Assembly: GCF_003589595.1 (NCBI RefSeq)
Contig: NW_020654422.1
Span: 12,782,457-12,846,456, forward strand
Direction: 5' to 3'
Source: Hyposmocoma kahamanoa
Lineage: Eukaryota > Arthropoda > Insecta > Lepidoptera > Cosmopterigidae
Length of the DNA stretch: 64,000 bases
Shown here: in pieces, positions 1 to 10,520 of the stretch
Layout: each line of letters opens with the position of its first letter
Numbering within the stretch: position 1 is the stretch's first letter
The notes under the pieces: generated by a model
Told to the model about the DNA's origin: nothing
The model's database searches: none
The model's input: the letters and a program-made list of their open reading frames with translations, nothing else
Program-made: the position numbers and the translations under genes

Positions 1-809
1 ACTTCGAGCTGGCCAATCTAAACGACGGATCCCAACTTCTTGCATGTACGCTTCCACGTCGCCAGAATGGTGCGGGCGAGCATTGTCGTCCATAAAAATG
101 GAATCTTCCCCAAGTGCAGTCAATGTGGGTTGTGCATATGGAATTAGGACTTCCATTATGTACTGGTGCGCATTTAATGTTCCATTTTCTATGAAAACTA
201 ACTCCGTACGCTCCGTCGAATTAATTGCTGCCCAAAACATAACGGAGCCTCCGCCATAAGAAGTGATTTCTTCGAAACATACTTCCGCATAGCGTTCCCA
301 TGGTCTTCGCAGCACTCGCCGGCGTCGGTCCTCTCCACACAAAGAGATTCTAGCTTCATCAGAAAACAATACTTTATTCCAGTCCTCCAGAGTCCATGAA
401 GCACAGTTCCAAGCAAACTGAAGTCGAGCAACACGGTGCTCACGGAGTAATTTAGGGCCCCGAGCTGGGCGGTAACTCCTGATATTGGCAGCCAAAAGCC
501 TCCTCCTGACCGTCCACAAGCTAACTTCTACTCCTCTTACTTCTTCAAGGCTCTTCTTCAGGTCCACACTTGACGCCTTACGATTCCGCAACGCCTGACT
601 CACCAAAAAGCGGTCATCTCTTGGTTCTGTGCATCGTTTTCTTCCCGAACCGGGTCTTCTTTTGACCGAACCGGTCTCTTGATACCGTTGCCAAGTCCTC
701 TGGACAGTTGAACGACTCACATTTAGCCGCTGAGACACGTAAGTTTGCGAACAACCTTCTTCAAGTAGGGCTATAATTTTACCGGCCCTTTGGCCACTTT
801 ATCACTCAT
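1..809 (-). pseudogene. Tc1-like transposase, near-intact but frameshifted at the start and cut by the window edge
   Basis: The reading frame is open for about 260 codons on the minus strand, from roughly position 797 to position 1. It encodes an N-terminal helix-turn-helix region (GKIIALLEEGCSQTYVSQRL), a basic linker containing RPGSGRKR, then the DDE catalytic core: first aspartate in LFSDEAR (about 355-367), the GGGSVMFWAAI block, and the second aspartate in FMDDNARPH (about 75-100). The third acidic residue would lie past the left edge. The likely start ATG is at 809-807, but MSDK is out of frame with the rest, so one small indel near 800 separates start and body. The family cuts and pastes DNA at TA sites. 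The absence of internal stops suggests a fairly recent insertion. The inverted-repeat end was not identified. Confidence 0.85.
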
Positions 810-1149
810 ATCAAAAAGTGGTATTTAATGTAAAAAGAAAGATTAAATTGTTTAGTTTGCAGAAAATATCCAAAAAGTTTTAAAATATCATAATCAGTTA
901 AAAATCGTTTCAGCAATTCGCGCCATTAGTAAAGCAATTTTAGAATAATCCACAATAATCATTATTTTTCTTTTATTAATTTCAAATTTTAAATTTGGAA
1001 CGTAAAGAATCATGCCAGGATGCTTCAAATAACATGCCAATATATCGTCAAATTAATAAAACCTATTTCTTGTTCTTCTTCATTGAATTAGAGAAAAAAA
1101 TCTAAAGTGCCCGTTTTTTTTGCAAAAGAGTTTATATACCTTATATTTT
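810..1149. other. AT-rich flank of the Tc1 element; no gene seen
   Basis: This presumably contains the untranslated 5' end and terminal repeat of the Tc1 element, but I could not find a TA-flanked terminus. Nothing else is recognisable. Confidence 0.5.
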
Positions 1150-2900
1150 TTTTTTTAAGTTGTATTATGTGTATATACCTTTAGTATAAAGTTTTTGTTT
1201 CACTATAGTTTTAAACCTCGTGAAAGGCAAATTTTGTATATCAACCGGAATCTTGTTATAGAAGCGTATAGATTGCCCCTTAAATGATTTTTTGACTTTG
1301 TGAAGACGACTATCAAGAATAGCTAGTTTATTTTTATTCCTCGTGTTAATGTAATGTCTGTCACTGTTTTTCATAAAGAAATTACTATTTCTTTTAACAT
1401 AAATTACATTTTCATAAATGTACTGTGAGGCTAGTGTAAGAATGTTAATTTCCTTAAACTTATCTCTCAAAGATACTTTGGGGCCCTAGATTGTAAATTG
1501 CCCTAACTGCACATTTCTGCAGGACAAAGATTCTGCTGATATCGGTGGCATTACCTCAAAGCAAAATGTCGTATGTCATTACACTGTGAAAGTAGCTGAA
1601 GTACACCAATCTAGTGGATTCGACGTCTGAAAGTTTCCTTATTTTTTAATCGCGTACACTGCAGAGCCGAGCAGTTTTGATAACTTACTTATATGGGGAC
1701 CCCATTGCAATTAAGCATCTAATGTTATACCTAGAAATACAACTGTATCCACAAAATTCAATTTATCGTTTCTAACTACAATGTTCGTAACCGTCTCTCT
1801 AATATTGAGTAATGTAAATTTCACACAATTTGTTTTTTTCTCATTAAGGAGTAGGTTATTAACAGCAAACTAATCAACTACTTTAGATATAGCATTGTTC
1901 ACATCGTCGTAGGAACATTGGTGCCTTTTAACTTTAAATAATAAGGAAGTATCATCAGCAAACAATACTATCTCATGTTTTATACCCTCCATAAGGCTAG
2001 GTAAGTCATTAATATAAACTAAAAACAAAAATGGGCCTAGAATTGAACCTTGAGGAACACCCATGCTAATTGCAGACCCTGATGATCACGTACCGTTAAC
2101 ATCGACTCTCTGTACCCTACCATGCAAATACGATTTAAGAAGGTCGAGATCACGTCCCGCCACACCATAATGGCGAAGTTTCCTGACCAGTGTATCATGG
2201 TGTACATAATCAAAAGCCTTGGAAAGGTCACAGAATACACCAATAGCATCATGTGAGACATCATGCATCAAATATATGATTGATCAACTCGACACCAGCA
2301 TCGGATTTTATTCCTGGGTGGTTAAGTTGCAAACCTATATTTTTACCCATTTCATCACTATACATAACAATATTTTTTTGAATTTAATTTGATCTAGTCA
2401 TTGACAAAGAGGTATAGGTATAGGTATAGGTAGAGGTTTTTTGATTCTAAACAAGTTTCCTGCAACAATAATAAGGAGGGCTCAGTAACACACACAGACA
2501 GGGAGGATTGGGGTTTTATTTCTTTGCAATTGCAAACTTGATTATTCGTTAAAGACTCAAATCTGTCATTATTATATCTACATAAATCGAATAAATTATC
2601 CATAGCCTGTGTGTGCTCCTTAATCTCCTGTTGAGCGGTTTAATATTTCTGTGTTATTAATTTTAATGAATTTATTACACTATGTAATTATGCCTGGAGA
2701 CGCTGTGTGTCACATTCATAGCTAAGCCTATTTTTCTCAAGATTTTGAGTACAATAACTCAATTCATTCAACAAACTCTGACGTTCTTTTCTTAATGATA
2801 TATTTTTACAAAATGCTGCATTTTTCTTTATTAATTTGTTTGTACTGGATATGTATTTATTAATTTTAACATATTTTTTAATTTTTTTTACTGCAATTTA
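1150..2900 (-). mobile_element. CR1/Jockey-like non-LTR retrotransposon, copy A, internally deleted
   Basis: Minus-strand LINE remnant, matching copy B at 39.05-44.74 kb. From the 3' end it holds the ORF2 C-terminal tail (1165-1470, with SFKGQSIRFYNKIPVDIQ), then reverse transcriptase pieces: [20 protein letters not shown] and FADDTSLLF (1870-2064), and the motif A region DLSKAFDYVHHDTLV (2086-2271). At about 2306-2312 the sequence jumps directly into ORF1 (2394-2603, DLCRYNNDRFESL), so the endonuclease and the N-terminal part of the RT are missing. Several stops and frameshifts separate the pieces. The TTAA near 1858-1861 is uninterrupted here, whereas the matching position in copy B holds a MITE. 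Confidence 0.85.
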
Positions 2901-3500
2901 AAGTTAAAGCTGTTGAATTAATCATTCATTCATTCATTTATTCATTTAATAAAAGCGAAAAAGGCCTTGCGCGTTTCGCTTCCGCTCGGACTCTGACATG
3001 TCGATTCCGTGACGATAAGGGTGATGACTCCGTATACCGACATAATATCAATAATGACGCGACTGTCAATCATATTGATGTAGTCCATGCGCGCAAAAGT
3101 ATCACCATAGCAAAAAAATCTTATAAAATAGTGTCAGTTTATTTTACTGCAAACAGTTAACGAAATGTTTGAAATGGTATAGTTAGTAACACTAAACCAG
3201 TTTTTTTTTAGTTTTAATCAAAATTTGATATAACCTGTTAAAAATTTTGTTGGCAAAAAAGCCATACTCCAAACAGTAAAGAAACAATGTGTTATATATA
3301 ACGTATTTCATTAAAAAATGTTATCATTATTTATTTTTTAGAAACTTTGATCGCCATTTACCGACAATTACGTTTTTGTATAATGACAGTATTGGGTCGA
3401 ACGTGCGATGTTTATTTATTCCCACTAGATGTACGATTAGCCTCGTATCCAGCGCTACATTAAAATTCCTCAGTTCAATACTTTCATCTATCCAATACGG
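2901..3500. other. Unassigned; short CATT repeat and a GC-richer patch
   Basis: A short tetranucleotide run (CATT) lies at about 2921-2945. The patch at 2955-3100 is richer in CpG but shows no recognisable reading frame. Confidence 0.4.
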
Positions 3501-3541
3501 GATTATCGGGTATATATATATATATATATATATCGGATAAT
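3500..3541. repeat. TA dinucleotide run inside a short palindrome
   Basis: A TA run at about 3511-3533 is bracketed by inverted near-copies of ATTATCGG and CGGATAAT, so the whole segment can fold on itself. Confidence 0.6.
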
Positions 3542-3727
3542 AGTTAGAATGCCAACGTGAAGTATAATCATTTGTTAACAGTACAATATACTTTATGTAG
3601 ATAAATCGTAAAAAGTTCAGGCATATTTGGTACATAACATTTCCGTATTAGCAATATTTTATTTATTGGATATCATCATGTTTTACTACCATGATATTCG
3701 TATATTCTTTGTGCTCCACTGCTTTGT

Positions 3728-3975
3728 TATTACTATTGATACAAAGATCGGATAACACAAAGACAAAAATCCTTCGATATGAATGGAGTGATTGGAGAAA
3801 CTTCATAAATTTCTCATAGATGACGCTGACGGCAAAAAAACTCGTACAAAAATCTATGACAAGCACATACAGAAATTCGTAAGGTTTACTGACTCGGTCT
3901 ATAGCTCAGTTGGATAAGAGTGGTAGCCCCGGCATGCCAACAAACATGGTTCGAGTTCAGTCAGACAAAATGTTT
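3728..3975. repeat. Family D tRNA-derived SINE, two inverted pieces
   Basis: The first 40 bases are an inverted D tail (TACAAAGATCG, then AAAAATCCTTCGA). They are followed by a plus-strand D head with the shared TTTCTCATAGATG and CAAGCACATA blocks and a tRNA-like module (3898-3960) whose B-box is GGTTCGAGTTC. The module differs from the one at 39412 and is too degenerate for a working tRNA. Confidence 0.55.
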
Positions 3976-4291
3976 ATTCTTTGTGTTGTTCGATACTTGG
4001 ATTAATAATAATTTCCACATTAGTTAGCGATGTTATTAATTACTACATAACTGAAATACAAGGTTTAAATGATATAATATAACATCGTCACCGGGAATTA
4101 ACACTACGCTAAGTAACTTGAATGTTTGGTTTTGTGTTTTTAACGCTAATTTATTCAGCTAACCTAAATTAAATTCAAAACTAAGAAAATAATCCGAAAG
4201 AATTAATCGTATTTTTTTTATAATCTAAAATGAATAACCTGCAGTAAAAACATCATTAATATTAAGGTTAAGTACTGTCACGTTAGCTACT

Positions 4292-4535
4292 TCTGCTGCC
4301 ATGCAGTAATGTTTAGCATTACTATGTTCCGGTTTTGAAGGGAAATTACAGGCATATGGGACTAGTCTACTTATGTGTCAGGGTGACGGGCGCTACTGCT
4401 ACTGCAGTGCTCCTCAGGTCTTTGCGATTTAAAGATCTGACTGGCACTACAACTGTTATGGGTAGGCGTGTAGCTTACCATCCGGCGCACGAATTGTTCG
4501 TCTCATCGCTTGATACTATAAAAAAAAATAGTTTG
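4292..4535 (+). repeat. R1 dispersed repeat (A-tailed), copy 1
   Basis: R1 is the most abundant family here. In plus orientation it runs from a head containing CTTGTGAAAGAGTTCGTCCA and GTTCCGGTTTTGAAGG, through GAAATTACAGGCACATGGGA and CAGATCTTTG, to a tail GCACGACTTGTTCGTC, CGTCACTTGAT and a run of A. Fixed 3' ends, variable 5' truncation and the A tail indicate a retroposed element. No tRNA-like promoter boxes are evident. This copy is 5' truncated. Confidence 0.7.
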
Positions 4536-5385
4536 AAAGCTCTTTTATAGACAATTTTTGACTTAGCGTAGTGGTAATTGGTGGTATCGAAATGGAAGTT
4601 TATGGAATATAGAAAAAAAAAATCAATGACAGACAAAATTAATACGGTAGGTATTAAATTCGACATTTCTTCTATTTATTGAACATTCGTTACTGCTTGT
4701 CTGCTTGTCGAGCTCAGGGCCAAATCCAAACCCAAGCACGCGCCGTAGGGCGAAGCCAAACCCACCGTGGGTGGGGAACAGGGCTCGTATTATACACATT
4801 ACATGTATAACTAACAAACGTAATGATGAGAATCTGCGTGTGTAAATATTATTATATTATTATATTGAAGCTAGAAACCGCATGTCAATCGTAAAATCCT
4901 TGGTCTGATTCTTTCTAATTTCTTCGTTTTAAATTAACGCTGCCAAGTTTATAGTTTGATATATTTTGGGAAATTGTTTTGCTCAGCTCTAGAATTACGA
5001 AACGTAAAGTCACGTGTAATAAATATTATTATTATTATTATTATTTTCAGTTTTTTCAGTCTAATTACAGCAACTTTTTTTTTCTTTCATCTTATTCCAG
5101 TATCGTTGTACACATATTTAAATTCAGTGTTTTACTGCTGATGGAATAAATTGATATGGTGACCAATTGGACGAACTAAATCCAGGCTCGGGTATGCAGC
5201 GATGTCTGGGTTGTTGGCCAACTTTCGGGAGGCATTCGATCTATATAGACTAAAACTCTTACATTGTTATACGATTCCTTTTAACGGACTTATCTGCTTT
5301 AAAAGATGTGGAATTTTTCAATTAGGTATTTTTATGACAATTTCGTTTTCTGATATGTTGCCTAATGTGATAAACTGTTAGTGCA
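4536..5385. other. Unassigned AT-rich DNA with an ATT microsatellite
   Basis: An ATT run lies at about 5026-5045. A GC-richer stretch at 4690-4790 has internal similarity (two AAACCCA-containing segments) but no coding signal. Confidence 0.4.
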
Positions 5386-5625
5386 TCATCATCATCATCA
5401 ACTCATTTATACGTCCCACTGCTATGCACGGGTCTCCTCTCAGGCGAAGATTTAGGCCACAGTCCGCCACTTTAGCCCAATGTGGGACTTCACACGTTTT
5501 CCGAGGATTGTGAACCTTCTTCGACGCGTATTAAATAAGTTCCGAGAAATTCAGAGGAGAGGCGAGCTCTCGAACCTACGGCCACTGCTTGAGAGGCTGT
5601 AGGTCAAACCTAACACGGCTTTTTT
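5386..5625 (-). repeat. Family J tRNA-derived SINE with an RTE-type tail
   Basis: Read on the minus strand, a tRNA-like B-box (GTAGGTTCGAGAGC, about 5575) is followed by CGTCGAAGAAGGTTCACAA, GTGTGAAGTCCCACATTGG, GTGGCGGACT, then GCAGTGGGACG and a TGATGATGATGATG tail. The tail type is that of RTE-clade LINEs, which are present in the window, so these LINEs probably mobilised it. Confidence 0.65.
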
Positions 5626-6160
5626 TAATTTTGGTACGTAAACTTGTAATTTAAAATGAAAAAGTTGAATAGACTTTTATTATATTTTATATTAATCAGA
5701 GAATCATAAACATCAAAATTTCTTCAATGATTTTTTAAATTTGTTTTGTCAAATCCTCCATATACTACGCCTACTTCTATGTACAAGTTTAGTAAACACG
5801 TGACAGAGGTAAATCCTCTTTATACTTATTGACATACGTAAATATCAAAAATTTAACTCAGATCAATAAAATATTAGTATTTCCTGAGAGTTTGTTAACA
5901 AACGCCCTTACCGTATATTATTGACAGGCTTAAGGAACGTACAATAGAGTGTTCCACAATATTTGGTAACCGATTTCGCGAGTTGGAAATTTCGGCGGTT
6001 CTGCCATATTTGACTGTCGGAATGAATTAAATGTATTAGGAATACATTCCTTTCCTTTGTCTTTAGATATCTTGGGGGCCCTGCCGTTAAGCTCATTGAA
6101 ATTTAAATACGATAAAATGCAATTACTATATTTCACATGATGGCATTGTGTACAGGGTTA
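5626..6160. other. Unassigned; possible old coding remnant on the minus strand
   Basis: Two overlapping minus-strand frames of about 60-68 codons (5908-6136) cover a GC-richer patch with GRAPKISKDKGKE in one frame. I do not recognise the protein. It may be a decayed transposon fragment. Confidence 0.25.
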
Positions 6161-6169
6161 TTTGGTGTT

Positions 6170-6330
6170 TTATAGGGTGAAAGCGATATTTCGCAGATTT
6201 TTCAGGGGAGCATTTTATAGATTCTAACGACAGTTTTAAAATATTTATGTCCCGTTTTAAAATTCAACTTAAGTTTTAAAACCTAAACCTAAACTTTTTT
6301 ATTCAGTTCAAGTTTTAAAACCTAAAACAT
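6170..6330. repeat. Single arm of the inverted-repeat element seen at 62730
   Basis: Shares GGTGAAAGCGATAT, CAGGGGAGCAT and CAGTTTTAAAATAT with the MITE at 62730-62941. Only one arm is preserved here. Confidence 0.5.
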
Positions 6331-6880
6331 CATCCCGAGAAAATGTGATATATATAAAACATTAGTGTAAAGTCTAGGTCTGCCGAGCTATGCCCTCAAT
6401 CACAGGCCAGGTGTTTGTGTGATTGCCTGATACATTTTTTATTTGCTACCTACATTTCTATTTATATAATATTATTAATATCGGATTGATACGAAATCGA
6501 GATCGTCTTGATATTTCCTTTGATTGGAAGATCTTTTGATGTGAGATCCTTTGACCGCTGAAGTGTTGCTTATAACAATATATAGGTAAAAAATAAATAG
6601 GTAAAATCTTAAACGTTGTATAACCATACAAAGACATCAATATCCTATAATATACATAACTTTATTGCAACATGTCCAGTCAAACCGTGTCTCCGATCAA
6701 TAGATAGCCACATTAAATTGCCACCTAAATTTTTAAATATCTAGGATAAAGACAAAACATTCAACAACAGAAAAGTCGGAAGTCCCGGGTTCAAAATTAA
6801 ATTAAATTTTATTGTTCGAAATAAGTTTAATTTCACCTCTCATTCACAGTAGGTAAAGGGTATGCCCACTTTAAAAACTT
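6331..6880. other. Unassigned AT-rich DNA
   Basis: No coding, repeat or structural signal recognised. Confidence 0.4.
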
Positions 6881-6884
6881 TTTT

Positions 6885-7105
6885 AAATTGTTGAATAAAT
6901 AAATAACGCATACACTCATAGCCGCACTTGGGAAACCCTAATCGCGGGTGCCATGGACACACACATCGACAACTACAAATTACGCCCAAACTCACGAGAG
7001 AAATAAATGTGGGCCATACAAATATTTCTCCCGGCTCGAGATCAAACCCGGGACCTCTGTGTGGCAGATCAGCATGGTAACCGTTCGGTCACGGAGGCAG
7101 TTAAG
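6885..7105 (-). repeat. Family A tRNA-derived SINE
   Basis: On the minus strand a tRNA-like head (CTCCGTGACCGAACGGTTAC, then B-box-like GGTTTGATCTCG) precedes a body with GTATGGCCCACATTTA, CTCGTGAGTTTGGGCG, GTGTGTGTCCATGGC, ACCCGCGATTAGGGTTTCCC and an A/T-rich tail. Other copies lie at 18875, 40335 and 62255. Confidence 0.75.
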
Positions 7106-7419
7106 GTTCATTTTTGTCTACAATCTCATATGCTGGAAAGCAAAAGTGTGGGCGAGTATTGTATACTGCTAAAGATATCCAGTGTGCTGTTTTCCCAAAC
7201 TGTGCAACAGTTTGGGAAAACTGAAGGCCGACAAAGAATATTACTTCTTAGCAATTCGCATCATGAACTTGGAAGCAAAATGCTTTGTACGAATTCTAAA
7301 GATACATGTACTATAAAATTGTACTTAAAAGGATGAAATTCCTCACTACGTATAGTTGGGGGCGAAAGTAAAAGAGCGGGCGGTATGGTGGTACTAAACC
7401 ACGTCTTTTTTACGTGTGT

Positions 7420-8085
7420 AATGGAAGATATAATAACAAATAATCTATATTCACTTTGTATAACAACATTTGATATAATTTCTAAGGATATAATCACTCA
7501 CTGTATATCATCAACAAAAGGTATAACAACAAAAGGCAACATTTCAACGTGTATAATAAACCTTCTGTATAATAAACATTAGATATAATGATTAGGTGAC
7601 ATAATGAACAAATGGTATAAGTACTACCAGTATAATGTATTAAATAATGTAACATAATATTTCGTATTACGAATAGTTAAAGCTCCCTATATTATGATGA
7701 TAAGAAGTATTTTTTATTTCATTAAATGTACAATCGCAAGATACAATTGTTTTTGTACTGCTTTAAGTGCTTTTTGTGTAATAAAATATATTTATTAGAA
7801 CTTTAAGCAAAATATTGAATTGCATATACTAACCTAACCTAAACTCCCAGGAGGAGGTCGAACCAACCAAGAAATGTAAACAAATTCGGTTCATTCACCA
7901 TTGCACCTAAATACTCAGTGAATGTTATATCTGAAGTGTTTATATAAAATGAACATTATGCTATTGGCATATTAGATTGAAAATTGTTATATCAATCGTC
8001 TATTATACCCAGTGACCTTTATATCATAGAAGATTATATCAAATGTCTTAAATTCATTATTATTATATCCAGAGCGTAATATCGA
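7420..8085. mobile_element. Foldback-like element: two inverted arrays of a 15-16 bp TATAAT motif
   Basis: The left array (7427-7637) carries about 14 copies of a degenerate unit with core KRTATAAY; the TATAA cores begin near 7429, 7459, 7474, 7489, 7504, 7522, 7552, 7568, 7584, 7600, 7616 and 7631, a spacing of mostly 15-16 bp. The right array (about 7924-8082) carries the reverse complement with cores near 7925, 7940, 7956, 7971, 7987, 8003, 8019, 8034, 8048, 8063 and 8077. About 280 bp of AT-rich, non-coding DNA lies between them. Long inverted ends built of short tandem repeats are the hallmark of foldback elements. No transposase, terminus or target duplication was found. Confidence 0.55.
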
Positions 8086-8149
8086 CTAAAAATATGTTAT
8101 TTAATTTTAATATTTAATTAATAACTATTGTAACTATAGCGAAAAAATT

Positions 8150-8312
8150 GGGTGGTTGGCATTAATATTAGACATAACTGGTTGAAGACCAGCCACCTCA
8201 GTCAACCGTGACTATGGGACCTGTAAAGGGCCCGAAACGTCGGCTTGTTTGAAAAAACAAATATACGCGAATTAAATCCGGAAAAATAGTTTCATTTCCT
8301 AAATATGTTACT
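8150..8312 (+). repeat. Family H repeat
   Basis: Contains GGGACCTGTAAAGGGCCCGA, AACGTCGGCTTGTTTG, AACAAATATACGCG and an end CCGGAAAAATAGTTTCAT. The complete form with both inverted ends is at 48358-48514. Confidence 0.6.
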
Positions 8313-8439
8313 TGTTGTTATATATTATGAACCGCGCTCATTTTTTACTCATTACGTACTTTACATACGTTTATGGTTTTTGTAGCAGTAGAGCTTCTTA
8401 TTTTCACGATTCATCACGAACCGCCTCGCGCGCAGATTC

Positions 8440-9300
8440 GATGACTCCCAGCCCCCCAAACAAGCCGGTTTCTGGAAGGGCTTCAGTACCATAGACCATA
8501 TCCACACACAGCGGCAGGTTATACAGAAGACCAAGGAGTATAACCTCCCATTATGCTTAGCGTTTGTGGACTATGAGAAAGCCTTTGATTCGATCGAGAT
8601 TCGGCCGGTGTTACAATCTCTACAGCGGTGCCACATTGACTATCGATATATCGAAGTGTTGAAGTGTTTATACAGAAACGCCACTATGTCACTTCGACTC
8701 TAGAACCAGTGCACAAGGCCTATCCAATTGCAAAGAGGAGTACGACACTGCATTGGAAGATGCCTTCAAGTTACTGAACTGGAAAGGACTCAGCATCAAC
8801 ATCAATGGCAAGTCCATCACTCACCTTTGATTTGCAGACAATATCGTGGTCATGGCAGAATCGTTGGAAGAGCTTGGCACCATGCTCGGTGATCTCAATC
8901 GAGTTTCCCAGCAGGTGGGTCTAAAAATGAACATGGAGAAGACGAAACTTATGACGAATGTCCATGTCGTACCCACCCCTATAACAGTGGGAACCTCTAC
9001 TCGAAGAAGTTGTTGACGAGTATGTCTACCTCGGACAAACCATCCAATTAGGCAGGGCCAACTTCGAGAAAGAGGTCAATTGTCGAATCTGACTCGGTTG
9101 GGCAGCTTTCGAGAAGCTCCGGGACCTCTTCTCGTCCGCAATACGTAGTCCTTGAAAACAAAAGTCTTCGCGCAGTGCGTGTTGCCAGCGATGACCTACG
9201 ACGGGTAACCGATGGATGCATGTCGCGTCCTATCGGCTGGTCTGGAAATCTTAGGGGGAGGCCTGTGTTCAGCAGTGTGACGTCTTCCGGCTGATATGAT
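8440..9300 (+). pseudogene. RTE-clade LINE reverse transcriptase fragment, dead
   Basis: Plus-strand remains of an RTE reverse transcriptase. 8450-8700 reads QAGFWKGFSTIDHIHT and then LAFVDYEKAFDSIE (RT motif A). At 8831-8842 motif C appears as FADN preceded by a TGA stop, where the family has FADD. LNRVSQQVGLKMNMEKTKLM follows, then DEYVYLGQTIQLGRANFEKE (9010-9080). The sequence ends in a 3' segment with GGCCTGTGTTCAGCAG and a short TGATATGATGAAGATGA tail. Frameshifts at about 8700 and 9000, the internal stop and the altered catalytic aspartate show it is inactive. The 5' endonuclease part is absent. Confidence 0.85.
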
Positions 9301-9304
9301 GAAG

Positions 9305-9598
9305 ATGAAAGCTTCTTGTGAAAGAGTTCGACCAGGGAAATATTGACAACTTAACTATTTTTGCCGCCAAGTAGTAGAGTGAGCATTATTGCGTTCCGAT
9401 TTTAAAGGTGATGGCGAATTACAGGTATATGGGACTTGTTGACGTATGTTTCAGAGTAACAATAAGATCTATAATAATAATAAGATAAGAGTAAAATTTA
9501 AAGCTCTGGTGGTACTGCAACTATTATGGACAGGCAGGCGCCTACCACCGGGCGCACGACTTGTTTGTCCCGTCACTTTGGTGTCGTCAAAAAAAGTA
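9305..9598 (+). repeat. R1 dispersed repeat, copy 2
   Basis: Near full length, directly after the RTE tail, starting with GCTTCTTGTGAAAGAGTTCG. A short AT-rich indel (ATAATAATAA) interrupts its middle at about 9470. Confidence 0.7.
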
Positions 9599-9632
9599 AT
9601 GATAACAAAAATTCAAATTAAATAATACCAAC

Positions 9633-9750
9633 CTGTTGCCAGCTAATATTACAATTTCTGGCTTAGGAAAGACGCCTTCAGCTGAACAAATAACGTTGAG
9701 GTATCCATCACCAAGACGATCTTGGATCATATCGAACCTTCTTTCTGGCA
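9633..9750 (-). CDS. Ig-superfamily protein, third visible exon (start of second Ig domain)
   Basis: Minus-strand exon preceded by a consensus acceptor (ATCATTACAG ending at 9751). Its first two bases complete a Val codon begun by the single G left at the end of the 23938-23785 exon. It encodes VPERRFDMIQ, then GDGYLNVICSAEGVFPKPE, which matches a second Ig-like domain: a linker proline, a B-strand cysteine (NVIC) and the EGVFPKP turn. The 3' end is less certain: a donor GTTGGT follows 9633 after CAG, and GTATTA at 9628 is an alternative. The rest of the domain must lie on exons further left, which I did not find. The intron to the previous exon is about 14.0 kb. Confidence 0.75.
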
Positions 9751-9759
9751 CTGTAATGA

Positions 9760-10510
9760 TAAAAATTCATTAATTAAATTTTGATATTTTTAACGAGAAC
9801 TTTAATTACAAGTATAATACAAAAATATATTACAGTCAAAGCGAAACCAGAATTTTACAGTGACAATACTGTATTAACCCATATACTTCTATATAATAAT
9901 ATCCGTTACTTGTAAGCATAGTTTCAACATTGGAATAATGCGGGTTACTCATGTTTTACATTTTGTGAACGGAAGATAGGGGATCCAAATATTGGAATGA
10001 AGAATGAACGAAACTCAATCTAGATTTTTATCGAATTTGAGGTTAGAAGTAAGTAAAACAAATTATTTTTTGTAGATTTGAATTTGCGTACCAACATTTC
10101 GAACTTTTTACAAGATTTGTCAAGACCCCACAGCGCTGGGTCGTTTGAAAAAACAAATATATTTATATTTTAGATCCGAAAAGAATAGTTTTATTGCTAA
10201 ACATAGAATTAACTTCTACAATTAATGATACCAAATGCCCAATTTAGGCTTTATGCCTTTATTTAGAGGTGCATATAGTCGAATAAGAGAAAACCTCGCA
10301 TACGCGTTTTCACATTGTTTATTTGAACTGATTTTTGTTGAAGAAAAAATCACTTCTTACTCAAATATTTTATTAAAGTGATATAATATATGAAACAGGT
10401 ATAATTTTACTAATTAAAATGCTAACTACAACATTATTGCGTTTACTACATTTTACAATACATTTATATCTTCGTCCTGACAAATTACATAGAAATCACA
10501 CACGAGGTAT
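9760..10510. other. Intron DNA with a partial family H copy
   Basis: A diverged H end occurs at about 10135-10190 (CGTTTGAAAAAACAAATATA, then ATCCGAAAAGAATAG). Nothing else is recognisable. Confidence 0.45.
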
Positions 10511-10520
10511 TCACTCTAGA

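Noticed and set aside
198..443. 81-codon minus-strand frame starting MSTVLLDF
   Set aside because: Out of frame with the Tc1 transposase that covers the same bases and carries the DDE motifs.
3898..3965. Candidate tRNA gene
   Set aside because: The cloverleaf cannot be completed and the flanks match family D SINE sequence.
7420..8085. Chance periodicity of TATAAT in AT-rich DNA
   Set aside because: Considered as an alternative to the foldback call, but the regular 15-16 bp spacing over 12 or more units, repeated in inverse orientation 280 bp away, is unlikely by composition alone; a shuffling test would settle it.
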